A stretch of DNA of 52,251 nt from Crocinitomicaceae bacterium. Lineage in GTDB: Bacteria > Bacteroidota > Bacteroidia > Flavobacteriales_G > Salibacteraceae. Shown piece by piece: positions 9,291 to 18,362 of this stretch. Every line of letters begins with the position of its first letter. Within the stretch, counting starts at the first letter, position 1. The notes below the pieces were generated by a model. It did not search any database and was not told where the DNA came from. It saw nothing but the letters and a program-made list of their open reading frames with translations. The translations under genes and the position numbers were made by a program. The DNA is taken from positions 1-52,251 of the forward strand of contig PAME01000017.1 of assembly GCA_002707155.1 (NCBI GenBank). Direction: 5' to 3'.

Positions 9291-10610
9291 TTAGTACCTG
9301 TAATGCTCTGGTTTGTAAGGTCCATTAACATCTACTCCAATATAATCAGCTTGATCTTTTCTCAACTCAGTAAGTTGAACACCAATTTTGGCAAGGTGGA
9401 GTTTAGCTACTTTTTCATCAAGGTGCTTAGGCAGCATATAAACTTCATTTTCATACGCCGAACTATTGTTCCAAAGCTCTAATTGGGCTAACGTTTGATT
9501 TGTAAATGAATTACTCATTACAAATGAAGGATGCCCTGTAGCACAGCCAAGGTTTACTAATCTACCTTCTGCCAAAATTATAATATCGTTTCCTTTTACA
9601 TTGTATAAATCAACTTGAGGCTTTATTTCAATTTTAGAATCGCCGTAGTTGCTGATTAACCAAGCCATGTCAATTTCATTGTCGAAATGACCAATGTTAC
9701 ATACAATTGTTTTGTCTTTCATGGCTTCAAAATGGTGCCCTTGAACGATATCTTTATTGCCAGTAGTGGTAACAACAATATCAACTTCATGTAACGCATT
9801 TTCCAATGTTTTTACAGCAAAACCATCCATAGCTGCCTGAAGCGCACATATAGGATCAACCTCAGTTACGATTACTCTAGCACCAGCTCCTCTTAAGGAC
9901 GCAGCTGAACCTTTACCAACATCTCCGTAACCGCAAACAACTGCAACTTTTCCAGCCATCATAGTATCCGTTGCTCTTCTTATTGAATCTACTAATGATT
10001 CTTTACAGCCATACTTGTTATCAAACTTTGATTTAGTTACAGAATCGTTTACATTGATTGCAGGCATTACCAAAGTGCCATTTTTCATTCTTTCATATAA
10101 CCTGTGCACTCCAGTTGTGGTTTCTTCACTAAGTCCCTTGATTGCTTTAGTTAATTCTGGAAATTGGTCAAAAACCATATTCGTTAAATCACCACCATCG
10201 TCAAGAATCATGTTTAAGGGCTGACCATCTTCAAAAGCAAACAATGTTTGCTCTATACACCAATCAAACTCTTCATCATTCATGCCCTTCCAAGCAAAAA
10301 CGGGAATTCCGGCAGCAGCAATTGCAGCAGCAGCATGATCCTGAGTCGAGAATATATTACAGGAAGACCAAGTAACTTCTGCACCTAAAACAACAAGAGT
10401 TTCTATAAGAACTGCAGTTTGAATTGTCATATGCAGACAACCTGCAATTCTAGCGCCGTTTAGAGGCTTTGAATCCCCAAACTCTTCTCTTAGAGACATA
10501 AGGCCAGGCATTTCAGCCTCAGCTAAATTAATTTCTTTTCTTCCCCAATCAGCTAAAGAAATATCTTTGACTTTATACTTAGGTTTTGATTGTGTGTTTG
10601 TATTACTCAT
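9291..10610 (-). CDS. ahcY: S-adenosylhomocysteinase (adenosylhomocysteinase)
   Basis: The 439-residue protein hydrolyses S-adenosylhomocysteine to homocysteine and adenosine using bound NAD, in the cytosolic activated-methyl cycle. The sequence shows the family signatures [15 protein letters not shown] near residue 58, [17 protein letters not shown] near 82, the NAD-binding [20 protein letters not shown] near 227, [11 protein letters not shown] near 310 and the C-terminal KPEHYRY. The length matches the roughly 430-470 residue family. The ATG at 10610 lies just downstream of a TACATTTG -7 box. It is transcribed alone, diverging from the phosphopantetheinyl transferase cluster, and ends at a strong hairpin. 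No SAH riboswitch-like leader is visible because the leader is only about 20 bases. Confidence 0.98.
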   Translation of the reverse strand: MSNTNTQSKPKYKVKDISLADWGRKEINLAEAEMPGLMSLREEFGDSKPLNGARIAGCLHMTIQTAVLIETLVVLGAEVTWSSCNIFSTQDHAAAAIAAAGIPVFAWKGMNDEEFDWCIEQTLFAFEDGQPLNMILDDGGDLTNMVFDQFPELTKAIKGLSEETTTGVHRLYERMKNGTLVMPAINVNDSVTKSKFDNKYGCKESLVDSIRRATDTMMAGKVAVVCGYGDVGKGSAASLRGAGARVIVTEVDPICALQAAMDGFAVKTLENALHEVDIVVTTTGNKDIVQGHHFEAMKDKTIVCNIGHFDNEIDMAWLISNYGDSKIEIKPQVDLYNVKGNDIIILAEGRLVNLGCATGHPSFVMSNSFTNQTLAQLELWNNSSAYENEVYMLPKHLDEKVAKLHLAKIGVQLTELRKDQADYIGVDVNGPYKPEHYRY

Positions 10611-10633
10611 AATTTTGTTTCTGAAAATTTTTG

Positions 10634-10641
10634 CAAATGTA
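10634..10641 (-). promoter_or_regulatory. -7 box TACATTTG of ahcY
   Basis: A perfect TAnnTTTG match on the minus strand, 23 bases before the ahcY ATG. No correctly spaced TTG is seen. Confidence 0.55.
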
Positions 10642-10683
10642 CTAAATTGATAGATTAATATGTTTTGCCTTATTTAAACTGAT

Positions 10684-11286
10684 ATGCCATTACTTAAACA
10701 TTTTAAAAGTAACAATCAAAAGCAAATTATTGTTTGGAGAATGGAGGAAGAGTTTTTGGAATATCAATCAATTCCTGAAATTCGGGAGATAAAGCATTCG
10801 TCTAGAAGGAAAGAAAAAATTGCAGTACTTTATCTATTGGCTAATTTTTTTGATGAAGTTGAACTTTCATACGACGATCAAGGTAAGCCACAACTTTCGA
10901 ATTCAAATAAATTCATATCTATATCTCATTCGAATGCAATTTTAGCTGTAGGTATTGGTAATAATGACTTTGGTTTAGATATCGAAAAACTGACCCACAA
11001 GGCAGTGCGCATTTCTAAGAAATTTATTCACGATAATGATTTTAGAATTGTGGAATCTATGTCTGAGAGTTTTCATAAAACTTTAATTTGGTCAGCCAAG
11101 GAGGCAATATTTAAAAAGTATTCTCAAAGGGAGCATCTCATTTTTAAAAAACAAATAGCAGTAGAGTCCATTGATGAAGCAGGCCAACTTTTGAATGTAA
11201 AAATTGAATTTAGTGAGGGTAGTGTTAGAAACGAGAAGCTGTCTTATTGTTCTATTGATGACTTTATATTAGTTTATTCAAATTAG
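10684..11286 (+). CDS. 4'-phosphopantetheinyl transferase, Sfp-type
   Basis: The 200-residue protein transfers the phosphopantetheine arm from CoA to acyl or peptidyl carrier proteins. The magnesium and CoA-binding signature is present: GLDIEKL (Asp99, Glu101) and WSAKEAIFKKY (Trp136, Lys139, Glu140), together with the upstream SISHSN segment at 79-84. This is the Sfp superfamily rather than the shorter AcpS type. Its start at the ATG at 10684 gives a normal N-terminus. It is the first gene of a tight plus-strand cluster, 19 bases before the GGGP synthase and followed by a ThiE-like gene. No carrier protein or synthase is nearby, so it may be the organism's general carrier-protein transferase. 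This enzyme needs CoA, and panB further along the window belongs to that pathway. Confidence 0.92.
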   Translation: MPLLKHFKSNNQKQIIVWRMEEEFLEYQSIPEIREIKHSSRRKEKIAVLYLLANFFDEVELSYDDQGKPQLSNSNKFISISHSNAILAVGIGNNDFGLDIEKLTHKAVRISKKFIHDNDFRIVESMSESFHKTLIWSAKEAIFKKYSQREHLIFKKQIAVESIDEAGQLLNVKIEFSEGSVRNEKLSYCSIDDFILVYSN

Positions 11287-11305
11287 AATCAATTATTATT
11301 GCAAC

Positions 11306-12022
11306 ATGCTAGAGCATCTATTTGAACTGAACTCGAAATCAAAAGACATCGCTGTTTTGATTGACCCTGACAAGGTTTTAATTGAGGATTTAGAATCTCT
11401 AATTGTAAGCATTAACTCAACCAAGGCTAAATTTATTTTTGTTGGAGGAAGTCTAGTTCACGGAGTGGGTGTAGATGAATGTATAAATGTGATAAAGAGC
11501 TACACGAGTTTGCCTGTTATTTTATTTCCTGGGTCTGGCTTACAAGTTTCGGCTAGTGCCGATGCTTTATTGTTTTTGTCTCTTATATCGGGTAGGAACT
11601 CAGAGTTTTTAATCGGACATCAAGTGGTGAGTGCGCCTTACATTAAAAGGCAAGGACTAGAAAGTATAGCAACCGGCTATATTTTAGTTGATGGTGGTAA
11701 AGAGACTACTGCCTCTTATGTTACTAATACTAATCCTATTCCTGCCGAAAAGCCTCAAATTGGCGCGGCAACTGCTTTAGCTGGTGAAATGCTAGGGATG
11801 AAATTAATTTATTTAGATGCTGGCAGTGGTGCTATTAAACCAATATCGAAAGAGTTCATTGCTGCGGTAAGAAATGAAGTTGCATTGCCAATTATAGTTG
11901 GCGGAGGAATTAAGACAATACAAAATATTGAAAGAGCTTTTTCGGCTGGAGCTAATTTGGTTGTTATAGGAACTGCAATCGAAAATGATGCTGATTTTTT
12001 AAACACGATCAAACATCTTTAA
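11306..12022 (+). CDS. Geranylgeranylglyceryl phosphate synthase family (PcrB-like TIM barrel)
   Basis: The 238-residue protein belongs to the prenylglyceryl phosphate synthase family, which joins a polyprenyl diphosphate to sn-glycerol-1-phosphate to form an ether-lipid precursor. The sequence shows LIDPDKV at 18-24, FVGGSLVHG, ILFPGSG at 72-77, the glycerol-phosphate pocket YLDAGSGA at 169-176, PIIVGGGIK at 195-203 and a GANLVVIGTAIE phosphate-binding end. Bacteroidota carry group II members of this otherwise archaeal-looking family, and some have been shown to make geranylgeranylglyceryl phosphate. The final product in these bacteria is unclear. It sits between the phosphopantetheinyl transferase and the ThiE-like gene with gaps of 19 and 9 bases, so the three are probably cotranscribed. 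Confidence 0.93.
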   Translation: MLEHLFELNSKSKDIAVLIDPDKVLIEDLESLIVSINSTKAKFIFVGGSLVHGVGVDECINVIKSYTSLPVILFPGSGLQVSASADALLFLSLISGRNSEFLIGHQVVSAPYIKRQGLESIATGYILVDGGKETTASYVTNTNPIPAEKPQIGAATALAGEMLGMKLIYLDAGSGAIKPISKEFIAAVRNEVALPIIVGGGIKTIQNIERAFSAGANLVVIGTAIENDADFLNTIKHL

Positions 12023-12031
12023 TAGTTAAAA

Positions 12032-12667
12032 ATGAAGTTAATTGTTATTTCTAGTCCAAACAAATCAAAATCTGAGATTGGGTACTTAATCGATTTCATG
12101 AAAATCGGTTTAGATGTTTTCCATGTTAAAAAGAAAAATTTTTCTAGAAAACAAATGGTTGAATATCTTTCTATGATACCTGAAGAGTACAGGAATAGAC
12201 TGGTTTTACACAACCATTATTCACTGGCATCAAAATTTAACTTACGGGGTATTCATATCTCCTCTCACAAAAAACACACTTCATTCTGGGGAAATATAAG
12301 ATTTGGAATAGCTCGCTTTTTTAAACCAAATCTAAAACTGACAAAATCCTTTCATTCTATTCAGAGTTTAGTGAATGATAAAAAGCAATATGATTATGTT
12401 TTTTTAAGTCCGGTCTTTGATAGACATGAAATGCAAGAATTTAGTGCTGCGTACTCTGAAAAACAACTGAGGTCTGTGCTTTATAAAACCAAGCATGAAG
12501 TAATCGCTTTGGGAGGAGTTAGCTATTCTAGAATAGAACTAGCTCGCAGAACTGGGTTTGAAGGAATAGCGATACACAGTGCCATTTGGAAAGAAAAACA
12601 CGATAGGACAGGAATGTTTGACGAAATCTATCGTGAAACAAAGAGGGTAGAGAAACAAGTTAATTAA
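12032..12667 (+). CDS. Thiamine phosphate synthase-like (ThiE/TenI superfamily) protein
   Basis: The 211-residue TIM-barrel protein aligns by eye with ThiE/TenI: an initial strand with GLDVFHVKKKNFS, VLHNHYSLASKFNLRGIHIS corresponding to the D/H-x-GVH region, LTKSFHS, YDYVFLSPVFD in place of the GPIFPT loop, VIALGGVS and GFEGIAIHSAIW. ThiE couples HMP-PP and thiazole phosphate, while TenI-like proteins aromatise the thiazole. Several ThiE catalytic positions look altered (KKK instead of R-x-K-D, and HIS rather than GVHLGQ-D). A TenI-like or divergent role is therefore as likely as true synthase activity. No other thiamine genes are nearby. The last eight bases overlap the 3' end of the converging porin gene. 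Confidence 0.75.
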   Translation: MKLIVISSPNKSKSEIGYLIDFMKIGLDVFHVKKKNFSRKQMVEYLSMIPEEYRNRLVLHNHYSLASKFNLRGIHISSHKKHTSFWGNIRFGIARFFKPNLKLTKSFHSIQSLVNDKKQYDYVFLSPVFDRHEMQEFSAAYSEKQLRSVLYKTKHEVIALGGVSYSRIELARRTGFEGIAIHSAIWKEKHDRTGMFDEIYRETKRVEKQVN

Positions 12668-14654
12668 TCAAAGTCCATTTAATGGCAAACTTAAATGCTC
12701 GGTCTTGCAAAGGGTAACCCGGTCGGGCTAAGTAATTATAGCTAAGCAAGCCTTCTGTCGCATTTGCCATTCTAGCAAAAAAATAAAATCGCTCCACATT
12801 TACCATCAAAAAGGGCTCCAGCCAAGGGTATGCTCCTACTATTTGGTTGTTTTGAATGTAAAATTGTTTTGTCGCAGGGTTGTATCTATCCGCAGTGTAA
12901 TTCGAAACATAGAATACATCAGAGCCCAAGCGAACTAACATTTCTGATTGAAACAACCTTCCTTCGAAGTATAAGGAATTGTGTGAGTAGATTTCTGGTA
13001 AATTTATGATACCTGCTTGGTCGATAAATTGATATCCACCCTTTAATTGAAGATGAAAATTACCTAGATTAAATAATTTCTCTACGTAAGGGCGAATAGT
13101 TGTTATGGCATTGGAGTATTGGCGTGGCAATCTATCCCAGCCAAAATAGGTGTAATTTGTAGTTGATTGCACCGCGATTCCTACTTTGAAAAAACTGCTG
13201 TCAATTTTTAAGTTTAAATCGGCCTTCGAAATTGATAATTTGTCAAGGTTAGTATTCCATACCCAACCAAAAGTATTGTATTGGTCAAATAACAAAGCGG
13301 GCCTTTGAGATCCAAAAGCAGTTTTGATACTTACTTTTATTTTCTTAGTTATTGAATTTGAATAATAGCCCGTGATATTAAAGTCTGCTTCATTATAACC
13401 CGCTAAAATGAGCTTCCCACTTATAGCTAAATGATGCTTCGTAAATGGAAGATTGTATAAGGATGAACTTAAGTAAACGTTATTTTGAAATACATCGGTT
13501 TGCAGTTTATTATTACTTTTCTGCTCATAAGTTCCATATTGGAAACCGGCTGCACTCCTTAAACGCAATCCTGTCAGAAATGTGGAATCTCTTTTTACCC
13601 AAGGGCGTAAGATGATACCTAACTCATTATCGAATTTATTGAATAGGGTTTTGTCAATTAATGCTGAACCGTTTTGAATAGATTGAAATGGGTAGTTTGT
13701 TGAATCTATATTTCCATCTTCATAGACAAACTCTTGGTGTTGATATAGTAAAGAATGCTCAAGTGTTATTCTTGGAATAATTTGACTTTTTATAATGGAG
13801 TCAGGGTATAGTGAGTCGTTTTCGTCTCGGTAATAGAAGTATTTTGTATGCCCGAAGTTAAAACGTTGCTTGAGTAAATATTCTTGTTGACGACTTCTGT
13901 TGGTAGCGTCAGTATAATTTACTGGAAACCCTTTTCGAGAAATTTTTTCGGGTGAGTTCGTAAATAGAGTATCGTTTTGAATGCCACCATTTTCTTGATT
14001 GTACGTTTCATTATAGATTCCGTAAAAAATAAGCTGGTAACGGTGATTTTTCGATTTCAACTGTTGGTTAAAATAGAAATTGTTAATAGCGTTCCGTTGT
14101 CTTACATAAAAACCTTCGCTACTTATTTTTCTGTAGCCAACACCTACATTCCAGTTTTCTCTTATGTTTTGCGATAAGTGCAATTCAACTCCCTCTTCTT
14201 TTTGAGCTCCATTGAAATACATTATGCTAGCATAAGGCTGGGAGAGTTCTTTGAATTTTATATTTCCTTTTCCCCATCTAAAGGCATCAAGGTTATCGAA
14301 TGTGTAATTTAAGCCAGTAAGAATTGAATCATTTGCGAGTAAGCTTTTTGTTGCAGAGCCATGATTCCCGAGATTACTATTGAAATTGGAAAGGTGGTTG
14401 TCGTAATTAAAAAATGGAGTGAAGGTAGTGTCGATTTTACTGAATACAAAAGTATCTGGGTGGATTTGCTGAACGGTAAACTGATAAAAGTTATTAGACT
14501 TTGGAACTTTTTCCTCGATTTCACTCGTATCTCCTTGTTCAATAATAGTTTGTGAGGTTAGGTTAAAAGTAGCTGCGGTAAATAAAATAACAAGTATCAG
14601 TTGTAAGTTTCCTAACAAAGAGCCTCGAATGTTTTTTGTCTTGGAAATATTCAA
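12660..14654 (-). CDS. Putative outer-membrane porin (Porin_10-like beta-barrel)
   Basis: The protein has 664 residues when started from the TTG at 14654; no ATG exists near the N-terminus, and the segment GNLQLILVILFTAATFNLTS looks like a signal peptide. The body is a long series of alternating amphipathic strands with many Tyr, Phe and Asn. Features that match the Bacteroidota putative porin family (Porin_10) as I know it are the early SNLGNHGSATKSLL segment, then NYTFDNLDAFRW and YASIMYFNGAQKEEGVELHL. It would be an outer-membrane barrel; the substrate is unknown. It lies 23 bases after tatA on the same strand, so it may be cotranscribed with it. Its 3' end overlaps the converging ThiE-like gene by eight bases. 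Confidence 0.85.
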   Translation of the reverse strand: MNISKTKNIRGSLLGNLQLILVILFTAATFNLTSQTIIEQGDTSEIEEKVPKSNNFYQFTVQQIHPDTFVFSKIDTTFTPFFNYDNHLSNFNSNLGNHGSATKSLLANDSILTGLNYTFDNLDAFRWGKGNIKFKELSQPYASIMYFNGAQKEEGVELHLSQNIRENWNVGVGYRKISSEGFYVRQRNAINNFYFNQQLKSKNHRYQLIFYGIYNETYNQENGGIQNDTLFTNSPEKISRKGFPVNYTDATNRSRQQEYLLKQRFNFGHTKYFYYRDENDSLYPDSIIKSQIIPRITLEHSLLYQHQEFVYEDGNIDSTNYPFQSIQNGSALIDKTLFNKFDNELGIILRPWVKRDSTFLTGLRLRSAAGFQYGTYEQKSNNKLQTDVFQNNVYLSSSLYNLPFTKHHLAISGKLILAGYNEADFNITGYYSNSITKKIKVSIKTAFGSQRPALLFDQYNTFGWVWNTNLDKLSISKADLNLKIDSSFFKVGIAVQSTTNYTYFGWDRLPRQYSNAITTIRPYVEKLFNLGNFHLQLKGGYQFIDQAGIINLPEIYSHNSLYFEGRLFQSEMLVRLGSDVFYVSNYTADRYNPATKQFYIQNNQIVGAYPWLEPFLMVNVERFYFFARMANATEGLLSYNYLARPGYPLQDRAFKFAIKWTLIN

Positions 14655-14677
14655 ACCGATCTAACTTTTCAAGGATA

Positions 14678-14902
14678 TTATTTGTCCAATTCTTTTTTGG
14701 TCTGGTCAATGTCCTTCTTTACTTCTTTAATACTATCAGTTAAATCACTTTGAATGTCATTCGTAGCATCTTTGAACTGACGAATGCCCTTTCCCATGCC
14801 TCTCGCAATTTCAGGGATTCTTTTCGAGCCGAACAATAAGAGAATTACCAATAAAATGATAAATATTTCCCCGCCGCCTAAACTAAAAAACAGTAAAACC
14901 AT
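14678..14902 (-). CDS. tatA: Twin-arginine translocase subunit TatA/TatE family
   Basis: This is a 74-residue inner-membrane subunit of the Tat pathway that exports folded proteins. It has the single TM segment GGGEIFIILLVILLLFGSKR, the hinge FGSKRIPEIARGMGKGIRQFK diagnostic of TatA, an amphipathic helix and an acidic/basic tail (KEVKKDIDQTKKELDK). The start is placed at the ATG at 14902. A longer frame begins at 14950, but its first 16 codons would run through the secDF terminator hairpin (14920-14942). No tatC is in the window, as is usual for Bacteroidota where Tat genes are scattered. It sits between secDF and the porin gene on the same strand. Confidence 0.95.
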   Translation of the reverse strand: MVLLFFSLGGGEIFIILLVILLLFGSKRIPEIARGMGKGIRQFKDATNDIQSDLTDSIKEVKKDIDQTKKELDK

Positions 14903-14913
14903 AAAGCTAATAT

Positions 14914-14942
14914 CATCAAAAAAGGGGCGAAAAGCCCCTTTT
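14914..14942 (-). terminator. Rho-independent terminator of secDF
   Basis: The stem AAAAGGGGC (14920-14928) pairs with GCCCCTTTT (14934-14942) around a GAAAA loop. On the minus strand T residues follow the stem, then TGATGATA. It separates secDF from tatA, so tatA may depend on read-through or its own promoter. Confidence 0.85.
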
Positions 14943-14962
14943 AAAGTCATTCAAATATCAAA

Positions 14963-17900
14963 TTAATTTTCGTCTCGATCTTCCTTGTCCGTTAAATCAA
15001 CAACAGTAGGAGATGCAATGCACAATGAACTATACGTTCCCACAATAACACCCACCATAAGCGCAAAAACAAAACCTCTAATGACCTCGCCTCCAAAAAT
15101 GAATATCATGAGAAGAACTAAAATAGTACTCATTGAAGTATTTATTGTACGACTCAAGGTGCTATTCAATGCATTGTTAACTACAGTTTTATAAGGCATT
15201 TTTTTGTGCAACCCGAGGTACTCTCTAATTCTATCAAAGACAACAACAGTATCGTTAATTGAGTATCCCACAACGGTAAGAATTGCCGCAATAAAGGCTT
15301 GATCTATTTCCATTGACCATGGAGCAATACCATAAAATAAAGAGAAGATTCCTAGAACTACCAATACATCATGGAACATTGCAAGTAAAGCTCCCAATCC
15401 ATATTGCCACTTTCTAAATCTGAAAAGGATATATAAGAAAATTACGATAAGTGAAAATAATACGGACCATATTGCCGATTGTTTAATGTCATCTGCAATA
15501 GTAGGTTCAACCAGTTGAGAGCTCATGATTTCAAAATCATCACCAATCGCATTAAGCCCTGTTTTTAGAGTGGCTTCAACTTTATCCTCTATTTCACTTC
15601 CTTTTTCTTCGATTAAATATTTTGTAGTAATTTTTACTTGGTTGGACGTGCCATAAGTTTTTACTTCTGGGCGTTGCTTAATTCCGTCATTAGAAACAAA
15701 TACTTCAGCTAATGATCGACCAACTGCTTCTACTTCAACTGGATTAACAAAGCGCACAAGGTAGCTTCTACCTCCAGTAAAATCAACCCCAGAATCCAAA
15801 CCTCTAATTCCCAATGATGCAATACCAGCAATAACTACAATTGAAGATAATACATAGTAAGACTTTCTTCTCATTATGAACTTAATGTTCAAATTTTTGA
15901 AAGCATTTTCAGTCCAACGTGTTGAGAATGATAAAGTTTCTTTCTTTCTCAATTGCCATTCAAAGATCAATCGAGTTATGAAAATTGCACAAAATAATGA
16001 AGTGGCAATACCAATTATTAAAGTAGTTGCAAAACCTTTAATCGGTCCAGTTCCAAATACCAAAAGGATCAATCCTGTTAAGCCAGTAGTAATATTCGCA
16101 TCCATAATAGATGGAATAGCTCCACGAATACTAAATGCTTCGCTAATGGCTAGCTTCAATCCTTTTCCAGATCGTAATTCCTCTCGAATTCTTTCATAGA
16201 GAAGTACGTTGGCATCTACTGACATACCTATAGTGAGAACTATACCTGCAATTCCAGGAAGAGTCAAGGTAGCTCCAATACTTGTAAGAACTCCAAAAAC
16301 AAAGAAAACGTTTGCAATCAATGCAATATCGGCAATTAGACCAGCGCGAGCATAAAAGAATGCCATATAGGCAAGAACTAGTATGAAGGCAACTAGAAAG
16401 GATAACATCCCAGATTGAATTGCTTCCTGACCTAAAGAAGGCCCAACAATCGCTTCTTCAATAATATTTGCAGGAGCAGGTAGCTTTCCAGCCTTTAGTA
16501 CGTTAGCTAAATCTTGTGCTTCTTCAGGGCTAAATTGTCCGGAAATACTAGACTGACCACCTGGAATTTCACCATTTACAACGGGCGCCGAATAAACCAA
16601 GTCATCTAGAACAACAGCTATGCTTTTATTTGCAGGAGTGCCATTTACATTTCCTTGAGAAGCTTCGCGAGTCATTTGTTTCCAAATTTTTGCTCCAGTA
16701 GAATTCATAGACATTGAAATTTCAGGTTGACCAAGTGGATCAGCAGTTACTTTTGCATTTGTAATTGCATCTCCTTCTAATCTAGCTTTACCATCTCTTT
16801 CAATTACTTTAATTGCATGCAAAGCATAAACATCAGTTGGCTGCCTGTCGTCACCTAGAATCGGCTTAGCGCTCCACATGAACTTAATGTTAGACGGAAA
16901 GTTTTTAAGAATATTTCGGTCTTCCAAAAGTGCATTCACTTCTGCTTTATTTTTTAAACTTACATATCCTACTACAGGACCTTCTCCAGGGAAATATTGC
17001 TGTGATTCTGGATCTTGATAAATTATCGGTTGAATGAGCGCGTAAAGAGGGTTTTCTGAAGCAAATTCATCAAACGATTGATCTTCTCCAGTTGCCGTTG
17101 TATCATTACCATCACCCTCTAATTCAGAGAGTAAATCTTCAGTGTCCGCAGTAGACGCAGCAGTATCGACTATCGTTGAGTCTTGAGGAGCATCTTCAAT
17201 ACCTAATTCAGATAAGTTTTCACTTACAACATTGTCATCACCATTAGTTGAGTCTTTACTAGAGTCTCCAGCTTTATTTAATTCACGTAAATACTCATTA
17301 GCTTTCTCAAACCCTTGAAAAACCTCACGATTATCATACGTTTCCCAAAACTCCAGCTTTGCAGTTCCTTGAAGAATTTTACGAACTCTACTTTTATCTT
17401 TTACACCGGGCAATTCAACGACAATTCTATCAGAGGTAGCAAGTCTTTGAATTTTTGGTTGAACAACTCCCAATCCATCTATCCTTTTTCTAAGAACTTG
17501 TTCTGTTCTTTTAACCGCATCTTCAGCTTCTTTTCTAATAATATCAAGAACCTCTTCGTTTGTTGACTCACGTGGAAAAAGATCTTTATTCTCTCTATTG
17601 TGAAAAATTGAACTTAACTTAAAATTAGGATCATTAGCTTCCATTGCTTGTCCAAAAAGGGAGGTAAAATCCTCTTGGCTATTTTTTTGTAATTCTACGG
17701 CATCATTTATAGATTTTAAAAATGTTTCATTTTTACTGTCTGCAGCCATTGCTTTGATAAGATCTACAACAGAAACCTCCAAGGTTACATTCATGCCTCC
17801 TTGTAAGTCCAAACCTTTATTCAGTTCTCTAAGCTTGCACTCGCTATAAGTATAACCCAAAATAGGGTATGCTTCTTTTGATCCAACCCCAAGTAAATAG

Positions 17901-18103
17901 TTGCTTTCGATTGTTGAAAAGGCTGAATCCTTATCATAATTGCTCATTTCAGGATTTATGCCTAATAATGAGTCAAGTTTTTCGCTGGCGTACGATGCTG
18001 CATCGTTTTCAACACTGTTGGTTATCCAAGTAAACGAAAGTTGATAAATACTGGCTGCTGTCAGTAAAATTGTGAAGAGCCATATAGCCGTTTTGTTTTG
18101 CAT
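14963..18103 (-). CDS. secDF: Fused protein translocase subunit SecDF
   Basis: This is a 1,046-residue fusion of SecD and SecF, the proton-driven membrane motor that assists Sec export. SecD signatures include DLQGGMNVTLEV at 99-110, the P1 domain with TEQVLRKRIDGLGV near 200, and the TM block starting GMLSFLVAFILVLAYM and continuing with GMSVDANVLLYERIREE. SecF follows with GLDSGVDFTGGRSYLVRF and a second TM block containing GYSINDTVVVFDRIRE. Twelve TM segments are expected. Such fusions are normal in Bacteroidota. Residues about 278-350 form an acidic, Ser/Thr/Asp-rich low-complexity insertion in the periplasmic P1 region, absent from E. coli SecD. A TATATTTG box lies upstream and a strong terminator downstream. 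Confidence 0.97.
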   Translation of the reverse strand: MQNKTAIWLFTILLTAASIYQLSFTWITNSVENDAASYASEKLDSLLGINPEMSNYDKDSAFSTIESNYLLGVGSKEAYPILGYTYSECKLRELNKGLDLQGGMNVTLEVSVVDLIKAMAADSKNETFLKSINDAVELQKNSQEDFTSLFGQAMEANDPNFKLSSIFHNRENKDLFPRESTNEEVLDIIRKEAEDAVKRTEQVLRKRIDGLGVVQPKIQRLATSDRIVVELPGVKDKSRVRKILQGTAKLEFWETYDNREVFQGFEKANEYLRELNKAGDSSKDSTNGDDNVVSENLSELGIEDAPQDSTIVDTAASTADTEDLLSELEGDGNDTTATGEDQSFDEFASENPLYALIQPIIYQDPESQQYFPGEGPVVGYVSLKNKAEVNALLEDRNILKNFPSNIKFMWSAKPILGDDRQPTDVYALHAIKVIERDGKARLEGDAITNAKVTADPLGQPEISMSMNSTGAKIWKQMTREASQGNVNGTPANKSIAVVLDDLVYSAPVVNGEIPGGQSSISGQFSPEEAQDLANVLKAGKLPAPANIIEEAIVGPSLGQEAIQSGMLSFLVAFILVLAYMAFFYARAGLIADIALIANVFFVFGVLTSIGATLTLPGIAGIVLTIGMSVDANVLLYERIREELRSGKGLKLAISEAFSIRGAIPSIMDANITTGLTGLILLVFGTGPIKGFATTLIIGIATSLFCAIFITRLIFEWQLRKKETLSFSTRWTENAFKNLNIKFIMRRKSYYVLSSIVVIAGIASLGIRGLDSGVDFTGGRSYLVRFVNPVEVEAVGRSLAEVFVSNDGIKQRPEVKTYGTSNQVKITTKYLIEEKGSEIEDKVEATLKTGLNAIGDDFEIMSSQLVEPTIADDIKQSAIWSVLFSLIVIFLYILFRFRKWQYGLGALLAMFHDVLVVLGIFSLFYGIAPWSMEIDQAFIAAILTVVGYSINDTVVVFDRIREYLGLHKKMPYKTVVNNALNSTLSRTINTSMSTILVLLMIFIFGGEVIRGFVFALMVGVIVGTYSSLCIASPTVVDLTDKEDRDEN

Positions 18104-18136
18104 TTTTTGCCGCTATTTAGTTAAAATTAAAGCGTG

Positions 18137-18144
18137 CAAATATA
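18137..18144 (-). promoter_or_regulatory. -7 box TATATTTG of secDF
   Basis: A perfect TAnnTTTG match on the minus strand, 33 bases before the secDF ATG, giving a leader of roughly 30 bases. No TTG at 19 bases is evident. Confidence 0.55.
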
Positions 18145-18301
18145 GAACTTCAATCTATATGAGAACATACAACTTTTCTGGACTTTAAATGCTTGAAGCA
18201 CAAAGCGTTTGCTTGCCATAAAATCAACTGTAAATTATTATTTAGATGGTCTTTTGGGCTAATGACACGATATATCCTTTGAAGTGAGGACGACTTTAGT
18301 C

Positions 18302-18336
18302 AAAAAAAACCCCTTCTGAGTCGATTCAAAAGGGGT
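18302..18336 (-). terminator. Rho-independent terminator of mdh
   Basis: ACCCCTT (18309-18315) pairs with AAGGGGT (18330-18336), and the inner bases TGA/TCA extend the stem. On the minus strand the stem is followed by seven or eight T residues (plus 18302-18309 is A-rich). It ends the mdh transcript upstream of the secDF promoter. Confidence 0.88.
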
Positions 18337-18362
18337 CTAGTATTTCATATGAAATTAAAAAA

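Noticed and set aside
10611..10683. SAH riboswitch before ahcY
   Set aside because: The leader downstream of the predicted promoter is only about 20 bases, too short for a riboswitch.
14903..14950. N-terminal extension of TatA
   Set aside because: The extra codons run through the secDF terminator hairpin and place charged residues before the single TM segment, unlike TatA.
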